Assembly (NCBI GenBank): GCA_023450085.1
Contig: JAEXHI010000022.1
Coordinates: forward strand, 124,001-188,000
Length of the DNA stretch: 64,000 bases
Origin: Bacteroidota bacterium
GTDB taxonomy: Bacteria > Bacteroidota > Bacteroidia > Sphingobacteriales > Sphingobacteriaceae
Direction of reading: 5' to 3'
Positions 57,926-64,000 of this stretch are shown here, one piece after another (the first letter of the stretch is position 1; every line of letters starts with the position of its first letter). A model generated the notes under the pieces. That model saw nothing but the letters and a program-made list of their open reading frames with translations. It searched no databases and was not told the DNA's origin. A program made the translations under genes and the position numbers.

Positions 57926-57960
57926 AAAAGCATCCCTGCATAACGTAGGGATGCTTTTTT
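57926..57960 (+). terminator. Rho-independent terminator of the cold-shock gene
   Basis: AAAAGCATCCCT (57926-57937) pairs with AGGGATGCTTTT (57947-57958), followed by a T-run to about 57961. 12-bp stem, 9-nt loop. Confidence 0.9.
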
Positions 57961-57980
57961 TATACATAGCCTTATCAGCT

Positions 57981-58511
57981 TTAAGCGGGTAGGTTTACCT
58001 TTTTTCGTTTCAGTATTAGTGCAGTGATTAATGAGACCAATAACCCCACAGGGATGATTTCCATATAAGTAGCTCCCGCCACACCCAAGGGGCTAGCATA
58101 CCATTGTTTAAAGGTTTCCATTTGCTGACGTATCCCACTCACTTGGTCGGCACTCATCTGGCTAATTTTTTCGGGACTTAGTTGGTAAGCAGCCAGTTTC
58201 TCCATAAAATCAGGGAAGAAAGCATAATAGGCAATCATCCAGCCCAGTACATACAAGGTAGAGGCAATCAGGGCCATGTACAGGGCCATCACCAATGCTT
58301 TTTTGAAACTGATTAAGCCGCCTAGTTGCTGATCTCGATATTTTTTAACGCCCACGAAAATCAGCGAGAAGGAAAGTAGCATAGCTGTATAACCCAGCAG
58401 CATACTTCCCTCAAAGGAATTTTTGGCATAGCAATATGCAATGGAAAAGGACATAAAGGTAGCAATGCAGATGCCTGCAATCAGGCCATAGACGAATACA
58501 TTTTTTTTCAT
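57981..58511 (-). CDS. DUF4199 four-helix membrane protein
   Basis: 176 aa with four membrane segments: FVYGLIAGICIATFMSFSIAYCYA, MLLGYTAMLLSFSLIFVGVKKYRDQQLGG, KALVMALYMALIASTLYVLGWMIAYYAFFPDF, and TYMEIIPVGLLVSLITALILKRK. The YRDQQLGGLISF segment after helix 2 and the layout fit DUF4199, a Bacteroidota family of unknown function. Convergent with the cold-shock gene. Confidence 0.85.
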   Translation of the reverse strand: MKKNVFVYGLIAGICIATFMSFSIAYCYAKNSFEGSMLLGYTAMLLSFSLIFVGVKKYRDQQLGGLISFKKALVMALYMALIASTLYVLGWMIAYYAFFPDFMEKLAAYQLSPEKISQMSADQVSGIRQQMETFKQWYASPLGVAGATYMEIIPVGLLVSLITALILKRKKVNLPA

Positions 58512-58615
58512 GTGAGTTTTGTTTTGTTAAGGCCGCAAATTGGAATATCTCCCTTCAATTTCGCTCATACTTTAGGGTGATTTTAAAAAAAGAGTGTCTA
58601 GTTCATACAAAAGTA

Positions 58616-59086
58616 CTAAAGAATCAAACCTAGCTTTCTTGCTGTTTCTACTGCCTGTGTTCGCCGCTGTACACCAAGCTTGGAAAAGAGATTGGAACAA
58701 TGGGTTTTGATCGTATTGAGGGAAACGAACAGTTTTTCTGCTATCTGTTGGTTACTTAAACCCTCGGCCATCAATCCAAGTACTTCCAGTTCACGAGCAC
58801 TAATGCCTAAGCGGCTTATCTCAGCTTGATTCACCACAAAATCTTCCTCTTTCACCAATACTTGTTTTTCTACCAAGAGGGTATGAGCTTTAGGTTTGGT
58901 CAACTTACCTGCAAGCCAAATGCCAAGCAAGGTGAAAAGTAGGGCAATTAGCCCCGCGTAAATTTCAAAAGCATTCCCGATGATTAGAAAGCGCCATTCT
59001 AGCCATTGTAGCAGCAGGAGTAATAGGGCAAGGGATAGCCCATAGTAAAATAGTGAACGCCTGTTGATCAGAAACCTGAATATCAT
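58616..59086 (-). CDS. Membrane-anchored LuxR-type HTH regulator
   Basis: 156 aa from ATG 59086 (the GTG at 59125 adds only a short tail). Two membrane helices (SLFYYGLSLALLLLLLQWLEW and AFEIYAGLIALLFTLLGIWLAG) are followed by a C-terminal GerE HTH (ISARELEVLGLMAEGLSNQQIAEKLFVSLNTIKTHCSNLFSKLGVQRRTQAVETARKLGLI). It lacks a receiver domain. It is 104 bp upstream of the DUF4199 gene on the same strand; membrane-bound HTH proteins of this kind regulate adjacent genes. Confidence 0.85.
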   Translation of the reverse strand: MIFRFLINRRSLFYYGLSLALLLLLLQWLEWRFLIIGNAFEIYAGLIALLFTLLGIWLAGKLTKPKAHTLLVEKQVLVKEEDFVVNQAEISRLGISARELEVLGLMAEGLSNQQIAEKLFVSLNTIKTHCSNLFSKLGVQRRTQAVETARKLGLIL

Positions 59087-59274
59087 TTGAATGGAGTATT
59101 TAAGTCCTAAGATACCATAAAACACGCAATTTTTATCCTAATGTGCCTTTATCGATATTCTACTTTTTTAGTTGATTAAGGTTTCAAGATACCCTCTTTA
59201 ATCAAGAGAAAAAATGAGCTTTTTAACAAAAAAACTTTGAGCTTTACAACAAATTGGTTAGCTGCTAAGACCTG

Positions 59275-59282
59275 TAATTTTG
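59275..59282 (+). promoter_or_regulatory. -7 box of the aldehyde dehydrogenase operon
   Basis: TAATTTTG matches the -7 consensus; the leader to ATG 59302 would be about 14 nt. No convincing -33 element. Confidence 0.5.
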
Positions 59283-59301
59283 ATTTATTAAATTTAGAGA
59301 A

Positions 59302-60720
59302 ATGAAAGTAGTAAACCAATTTTACATTAATGGCCAATTTGTTGATCCTGTTGGTCGTGAAAAAATTGATATCGTAAATCCTTCAAATGGTAAGGTAATT
59401 GGCGAGGCTGTTTTAGGTAATGAGGAAGATGTTGAGAAAGCTATAGCCGTAGCTAAAGCCGCTTTTCCATCGTTCTCCAATTCCACTATAGAAGAAAGAA
59501 AACAATATTTACAACAACTCCATGATGCGATCATAGACCATTTGGATGATTTAACTGAAGCGACCATTGAAGAGTACGGAGGTACAACGCAACGTTCAAT
59601 CTGGTCAAATAAATATGCTGCGGAGATCTTCCTTCAGTACAAAGAAATCCTAAATACTTTTGAATTCGAGAGAAAAATAGGAGAATCTAATCTAATAATG
59701 ACACCTCTGGGGGTAACGGCTATCATGACAGCTTGGAACTCAAATGCAGGTTCAATTTGCGTGAAACTAGCTGTTGCAATTGCTGGTGGCTGTACCACGG
59801 TGATCAAGCCAAGTGAGCTGAGCTGTTTGCAAACCGAAGTTCTACTGAAAGCTTTTGATAAAGCAGGTATACCTGCAGGAGTGATCAATGTGGTAAATGG
59901 TCGTGGCGATGTCATGGGACCTGTTCTGTCTACTCATCCAGCTATTGCCAAAATAGGTTTTACTGGGTCTAGTATGGTAGGTAAAATCATTGCCCGTAGT
60001 GCGGTTGATTCTATGAAACGACTTACCCTTGAGCTAAGTGGCAAATCTCCAAATATCATCCTTGAAGATGCAGATTTGGAAATAGCGATTCCTCTTGCGA
60101 TCAATATTGCCTTCCAAAATAGTGGACAGGCCTGTGTAGCCGGTTCAAGACTGCTTGTACCAGCGCAGAAAGCCGATGAGGTAAGACGATTGATCATAAA
60201 AACTGTTAGTGGGCTTAAAGTGGGTCTGCCTACTGATCCCGAAACGGTGATTGGCCCTATGGCAAGCCAAAAACAGTACGATCGCATTCAGCATTATATC
60301 CAGTCGGGTATCCAAAATGGAGCAGAACTGATTGTAGGTGGCTTAGGAAAACCGGAAGGATTATCGGAAGGTTTTTTTGTGAAGCCGACTGTTTTTATGG
60401 GTGTTGATAATGATATGGCTATCGCTAGGGAAGAAATATTTGGACCAGTACTTTCGGTGATAAGCTACCATAGCGAAGAAGAGGCGATAGCAATAGCCAA
60501 TGATACAGCGTATGGGTTACAGGCGTACATTAGTGCTGCCGATGAAGTGAAAGCAAACGCTATCGCAAAGCGCATCAATGCTGGACGAGTACTGATCAAC
60601 TCGCTTTGGCATGATCCTTATGCTCCTTTCGGCGGATTTAAACAATCTGGCTTGGGCAGAGAGGGAGGTGTGTTTGGTTTAGAAGCTCAATTAGAGCCAA
60701 AAGTAATATTAAAGAAATAA
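59302..60720 (+). CDS. Aldehyde dehydrogenase family protein
   Basis: 472 aa. NAD(P)+-dependent oxidation of an aldehyde to the acid. Catalytic Cys278 in GQACVAGSRLL, general base Glu244 in LELSGKSPN, Asn146 in TAWNSN and the NAD-binding GFTGSSMVG are present. C-terminal REEIFGPVLSV..PFGGFKQSGLGREGG is canonical. No tight substrate assignment; it is followed 10 bp later by an AraC gene in the same operon. Confidence 0.95.
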   Translation: MKVVNQFYINGQFVDPVGREKIDIVNPSNGKVIGEAVLGNEEDVEKAIAVAKAAFPSFSNSTIEERKQYLQQLHDAIIDHLDDLTEATIEEYGGTTQRSIWSNKYAAEIFLQYKEILNTFEFERKIGESNLIMTPLGVTAIMTAWNSNAGSICVKLAVAIAGGCTTVIKPSELSCLQTEVLLKAFDKAGIPAGVINVVNGRGDVMGPVLSTHPAIAKIGFTGSSMVGKIIARSAVDSMKRLTLELSGKSPNIILEDADLEIAIPLAINIAFQNSGQACVAGSRLLVPAQKADEVRRLIIKTVSGLKVGLPTDPETVIGPMASQKQYDRIQHYIQSGIQNGAELIVGGLGKPEGLSEGFFVKPTVFMGVDNDMAIAREEIFGPVLSVISYHSEEEAIAIANDTAYGLQAYISAADEVKANAIAKRINAGRVLINSLWHDPYAPFGGFKQSGLGREGGVFGLEAQLEPKVILKK

Positions 60721-60730
60721 CCTGATTGCG

Positions 60731-61540
60731 ATGATAGAGAACGCAAATAAAAAAGGGATTGCATATTCCTGCTATTATAATACCTCTAGGGACGGTGAAA
60801 ACTTTGTCGCAGAACATACCTTAAGCTATCAGGTTTCTGGCTCGCTGACACTCCATGACGGCCATACCGAATATCCTTCGTCGGTTGGCTCGCTACGGCT
60901 CATTCGGAGAAATCAACTGATGAAGTTCCTAAAAAAGCCAGCCGAAGATGAAGCATTTAAGTCGATATCAATTTATCTAGACCAAGAAACCCTACAGCAT
61001 TTTGCGAAAGAGCACCACATTAAGGCAATTTCAGGGCAGGTGAAGAAACCAGTTCTGAACTTAACATCGACGCTGCTGCTCGAAAAGTACATTCATTCTA
61101 TTAAAGATTATCTACAGGCAGACAGTTTTGATGATGAGGCATTGGTAGAAGTTAAACTCAAAGAGGGAATTTTATTGCTGATCAAATCTAACCCAGAGGT
61201 GATAGATGTACTGTTTGATTTTTCTGAACCCTATAAAGCAGACTTGGAATCTTTCATGAATTTGAATTACCACTTTAATGTCAAGCTTGAACGTTTTGCC
61301 TACATGACCGGACGGAGCCTGGCTACTTTCAAACGTGACTTTGAAAAGCAGTTTGGTACTAGCCCAGGCAAATGGCTGATGCACAAACGACTTGATGAGG
61401 CCTATAGGCTTATTACAGAAAAGGGCAAGTCTGGCTCAGAAGTTTATCTTGATCTTGGATTTGAAGACATATCGCATTTCTCGTTTGCATTTAAAAAGCA
61501 ATTTGGGGTTTCTCCGTCGAAAGTGGTGGTTAAATTTTAA
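60731..61540 (+). CDS. AraC-family transcriptional regulator
   Basis: 269 aa. Sensor half about 10-150; C-terminal AraC HTH (VKLERFAYMTGRSLATFKRDFEKQFGTSPGKWLMHKRLDEAYRLI and GSEVYLDLGFEDISHFSFAFKKQFGVSPSKV). It is in an operon with the ALDH gene and probably controls it and/or the MFS exporter downstream. Confidence 0.9.
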   Translation: MIENANKKGIAYSCYYNTSRDGENFVAEHTLSYQVSGSLTLHDGHTEYPSSVGSLRLIRRNQLMKFLKKPAEDEAFKSISIYLDQETLQHFAKEHHIKAISGQVKKPVLNLTSTLLLEKYIHSIKDYLQADSFDDEALVEVKLKEGILLLIKSNPEVIDVLFDFSEPYKADLESFMNLNYHFNVKLERFAYMTGRSLATFKRDFEKQFGTSPGKWLMHKRLDEAYRLITEKGKSGSEVYLDLGFEDISHFSFAFKKQFGVSPSKVVVKF

Positions 61541-61589
61541 TTAAACACTCGGTGCTACGCTGATGATTTGATGTTTCGGTTTTACAAAA

Positions 61590-62798
61590 TCATTTCTCAT
61601 TTTTAAACGCAATAACTGATATTGCCGCAGCCACTATAGCCATCACTCCAAATAGTTTAAAGCTTTCATTTAGTCCCATATTGATGATGAGGCTAAATAC
61701 TAAGCTTCCCAGTCCATATCCTATAAACATTACGAAAGCAAACAATCCGATAGCGACACCTTTCTGGCGGGATAGTGTGGTAATAATTGCAGCGAAAAGA
61801 GGGTGTGTCATGTCAAATCCAAGCGACAACGTAGCGATCAGTATACAGGAAAAAAACAGCGTATAGTTCATGCCCAAGAGAAATGCTGAAAACGCACCCA
61901 AACAAATGCCTATTGGGATAATTTTGTTACGACCATATTTATCGGCAAGTTTTCCTATAAAAGGGCCTAAAAGAAGTCCAGGAATACCATATCCCAGCAA
62001 AGCCAGTCCAATGCCTTTTTCGTTCAGATGGTAGTTCTTGAAAAAGAAATAGCCAGTCCAAGCAAATACCCCACTGTGAAACATTGAATTAAAAAGTACA
62101 AACAGATAAGTTCGCCATCCTCTAGGCAAGATGAGGATATTTTTATAGGCAGTAATTGTGTTTTTAAAACCGAACGAAGAATGAGCCTGATCATACATCA
62201 ACTTATGATAGTTGATCAGCAGCACTGCTAAAATCAGCGCACCCATTAAGGCAACAATCCAAAACAACATCTGCCAGCCCACGAAAGCCGTTAATAATGC
62301 GCCTGCACTAGAACCGAATGCGGTGCCGCCTGCCATAAAGCCAAAAAACACCCCTAAAGCATGGCCTCTTTTTTCGTAAGGAAATTGATCTCCAATCCAA
62401 CCGATGGTTGTAGGAGCTACACCACCCGCTATCAGTCCCGTTAATAATCTGAAAATGATCATCTGATTGATGGTGGTTGCAAAACCAGTACAGGCAGTCA
62501 AAAAAATAAACCCACTGATGGAAAATATAATGATTGGAAATCGTCCATATTTGTCTGATAGTGGTGCATATATTAGCGTAGAGAAACCATAACTGAGTAG
62601 ATAGGCTGGCTCAATGAAACTCACATGCCTGACAGATACATGGAAAAGAGAAGAGAGTTGAGGTAAAATTGGCGCTACCATAAATCCCTGAAAGAAAACA
62701 ATAAAAGTTCCCAACGATAAAATCACAACCAAAGAGAGTGAAGGGGCCGGATTTTTATCAGGTGAAATGCTATTTTGAATCGATTGATCTACGTTCAT
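61590..62798 (-). CDS. MFS transporter (drug/metabolite efflux type)
   Basis: 402 aa with 12 predicted membrane helices. N-terminal FIVFFQGFMVAPILPQLSSLFHVSVRHVSFIEPAYLLSYGFSTLIYAPLSDKYGRFPIII contains the MFS motif A (DKYGR), and GVAPTTIGWIGDQFPYEKRGHALG and GKLADKYGRNKIIPIG follow. Looks like a Bcr/CflA- or AraJ-like exporter; substrate unknown. Divergent from the MocR-type gene, which may regulate it. Confidence 0.92.
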   Translation of the reverse strand: MNVDQSIQNSISPDKNPAPSLSLVVILSLGTFIVFFQGFMVAPILPQLSSLFHVSVRHVSFIEPAYLLSYGFSTLIYAPLSDKYGRFPIIIFSISGFIFLTACTGFATTINQMIIFRLLTGLIAGGVAPTTIGWIGDQFPYEKRGHALGVFFGFMAGGTAFGSSAGALLTAFVGWQMLFWIVALMGALILAVLLINYHKLMYDQAHSSFGFKNTITAYKNILILPRGWRTYLFVLFNSMFHSGVFAWTGYFFFKNYHLNEKGIGLALLGYGIPGLLLGPFIGKLADKYGRNKIIPIGICLGAFSAFLLGMNYTLFFSCILIATLSLGFDMTHPLFAAIITTLSRQKGVAIGLFAFVMFIGYGLGSLVFSLIINMGLNESFKLFGVMAIVAAAISVIAFKNEK

Positions 62799-62937
62799 CT
62801 ATTTATAACTATTTAAGGCGACAAAGTAAATAAAGAGTTTTATGGCGCTGCAGATACAGAACTTGTCTATTTAACTGATACAGTTTTAACGCGATAAGTA
62901 CATTATGCGGCCATCATTAAAGTAGCTACATGTGCCG

Positions 62938-62969
62938 TTTCAATGGCGAAACTAAAAGTGCTAGATTTG
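62938..62969 (+). promoter_or_regulatory. Promoter of the MocR-type gene
   Basis: TTTC (62938-62941, one mismatch to TTTG), 20 bp and TAGATTTG (62962-62969). Transcription would start near 62976. Nearby direct repeats AGTACAGGTG (62971-62980) and AGTACAGATG (63001-63010) flank the start, the second covering the ATG; AACTG-ATA-CAGTT (62875-62887) lies further upstream. They could be operators for the encoded GntR-type protein. Confidence 0.5.
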
Positions 62970-63007
62970 CAGTACAGGTGTGCATTTATTAAAAATGATC
63001 AGTACAG

Positions 63008-64000
63008 ATGAAGGGCTATAAATTCGAGATATTTACAGCGGTAATTGAAAAGAACATTAAGGAAGGTATTTTCAAGCCGGGGCATAAATTACCTTCGGTA
63101 CGCGAAATTAGGGAACAATACCATATCAGTATGAATACAGTACAGAATGGCTACGAACACCTGATGATCATTGGGTTGGTAGAGAGTGTTCCTAAATCTG
63201 GTTATTACGTTAGCAACAAGCTGGAAACAGAACGAGAGGTGATGAAGCCCAAACACGTTCCAGTAGTAAGAGACGCCATTTTTGAAAATCATCTTGCGCT
63301 CACTACTTCATTGAGAATGGGAAAGAAAATAGCTGAATTTAACGTAGCTGCGCCTGGTGATGTTTTGATGCCCCAAAAACTATTGTTACGCACCATACAG
63401 CAAGTAGTAAGAGAGCAGGGTGCTGGATTGCTACGTTATTATCCTTCAAACGGTTTACCTGCATTAAAAGACAATATTGTTAAGCGGGCCGCTTATTACC
63501 AAACCATCATCAATCCCAATGAACTGACCATTACAGATGGTGCTTTGCAGGCTTTGTATATTGCATTGGCGGCTGTTTGCAATGCCGGAGAGGTAGTAGC
63601 TGTAGAAAGCCCTTGTGTATTTTCGGTGCTAGAAGTGATAAGGGTTTTAAAACTTAAAGTCATTGAAATTCCCACAGATCTGAAAAGTGGATTTGACTCA
63701 GACTTCTTTAGAAAGGCTTGTGAAAAAAATGCCGTTAAAGCAGTTATTATAACACCCAACTTTCATAATCCTACAGGCATTATGCTAAGTGACGAGCAAA
63801 AAGTAAAAGTTTTAACTGTTGCCCAGGAGTATAATGTAGCAATCATTGAAAATGATATTTATGGCGATCTGCATTTTCACGGACACAGGCCAACTACTAT
63901 TAAAAGTTTTGATGACAGTGGATTGGTATTAACTTATTCTTCCTATGCCAAAACGCTAGCACCTGGTATTAGGCTTGGTTGGCTTAGTGCCGGAAAGTTT
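63008..64000 (+). CDS. MocR-type regulator: GntR HTH fused to class I aminotransferase (3' end outside window)
   Basis: The first 331 residues are visible. The N-terminal GntR winged helix (about 1-70: FEIFTAVIEKNIKEGIFKPGHKLPSVREIREQYHISMNTVQNGYEHLMIIGLVESVPKSGYYV) is joined to a PLP-fold I aminotransferase-like domain with YYPSNGLPALKDNI, ITDGALQALYIALAA, PNFHNPTGIMLS and AKTLAPGIRLGWLSAG, which holds the candidate PLP Lys. MocR proteins bind PLP or PLP-amino-acid adducts as effectors (PdxR, GabR, TauR). It is divergent from the MFS exporter. Confidence 0.92.
   Translation, partial: MKGYKFEIFTAVIEKNIKEGIFKPGHKLPSVREIREQYHISMNTVQNGYEHLMIIGLVESVPKSGYYVSNKLETEREVMKPKHVPVVRDAIFENHLALTTSLRMGKKIAEFNVAAPGDVLMPQKLLLRTIQQVVREQGAGLLRYYPSNGLPALKDNIVKRAAYYQTIINPNELTITDGALQALYIALAAVCNAGEVVAVESPCVFSVLEVIRVLKLKVIEIPTDLKSGFDSDFFRKACEKNAVKAVIITPNFHNPTGIMLSDEQKVKVLTVAQEYNVAIIENDIYGDLHFHGHRPTTIKSFDDSGLVLTYSSYAKTLAPGIRLGWLSAGKF

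Noticed and set aside
1..64000. tRNA or rRNA genes
   Set aside because: No cloverleaf-like or rRNA-like sequence noticed by eye on either strand; a covariance search would be needed to exclude a single tRNA.

Overview
The window is typical of a soil or freshwater Bacteroidota, most likely Sphingobacteriaceae close to Pedobacter. The evidence is SusC/SusD pairs, OMP_b-brl-type TonB receptors, FecI/FecR signalling, a type IX secretion sorting tail, DUF4199, 7TMR-DISM kinases, A-rich leaders and promoters of the Bacteroidota form (-33 TTTG, about 20 bp, -7 TAnnTTTG). I see no rRNA, tRNA, CRISPR array, phage or transposase.

Layout: 1-9009 is a glycan-use locus with the tail of one SusD, a full SusC/SusD pair, a DUF5009 membrane acyltransferase, a GH18 glycosidase and a secreted beta-helix protein. 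9.1-16.3 kb holds an LRR protein, a DUF4189-FISUMP secreted protein, a NarL-type two-component pair, an AraC regulator and an S15 hydrolase. 16.37-19.46 kb is a TPP-riboswitch-controlled thiamine salvage operon (thiM-thiE-thiD-tenA). 19.6-29.9 kb mixes small enzymes, a kinase-like sensor without an ATPase domain, a TonB receptor and membrane proteins. 29.9-34.4 kb holds an alpha-amylase, a BrkB-like protein and a YqjE-like protein separated by gene-poor mosaics of short repeats. 34.4-37.1 kb is an unusual four-gene operon: a 47-aa peptide, an outer-membrane-like protein, an Ig-like lipoprotein and an 81-aa Cys-rich peptide. 38-45 kb holds a Crp regulator, a small barrel-like protein, a HEAT protein, a TPR histidine kinase with a LytTR response regulator, and a secreted T9SS-sorted protein. 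45-51 kb has an O-methyltransferase, an SDR with a Crp regulator, a VOC protein, an HxlR regulator, a hidden 52-aa Cys-tailed protein, and metE under a cobalamin riboswitch, divergent from an Lrp/AsnC gene. 52.2-56.9 kb is a sigma/anti-sigma/STN-TonB receptor cell-surface signalling system. 57-64 kb holds a cold-shock gene, a decayed response-regulator fragment, DUF4199 and LuxR genes, ALDH-AraC, an MFS exporter and a truncated MocR-type regulator.

The points most worth following: (1) a two-repeat operator (TYTRTCCC, 20-bp spacing, same distance to the -7 box) in front of both the LytTR kinase gene and the T9SS-sorted protein gene, which defines a small regulon; (2) the four-gene peptide/OM-protein/lipoprotein operon with ATGA couplings; (3) the 52-aa acidic protein ending in a five-cysteine cluster; (4) several dispersed repeat families (heptanucleotide arrays, hairpin elements) that sit at gene 3' ends and in two cases supply the stop codon; (5) a double stem-loop between the anti-sigma and receptor genes.

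Starts were often moved from TTG/GTG extensions to a downstream ATG that gives a proper signal peptide, the usual family length or a promoter fit. All functions come from reading motifs by eye; no database search was run.
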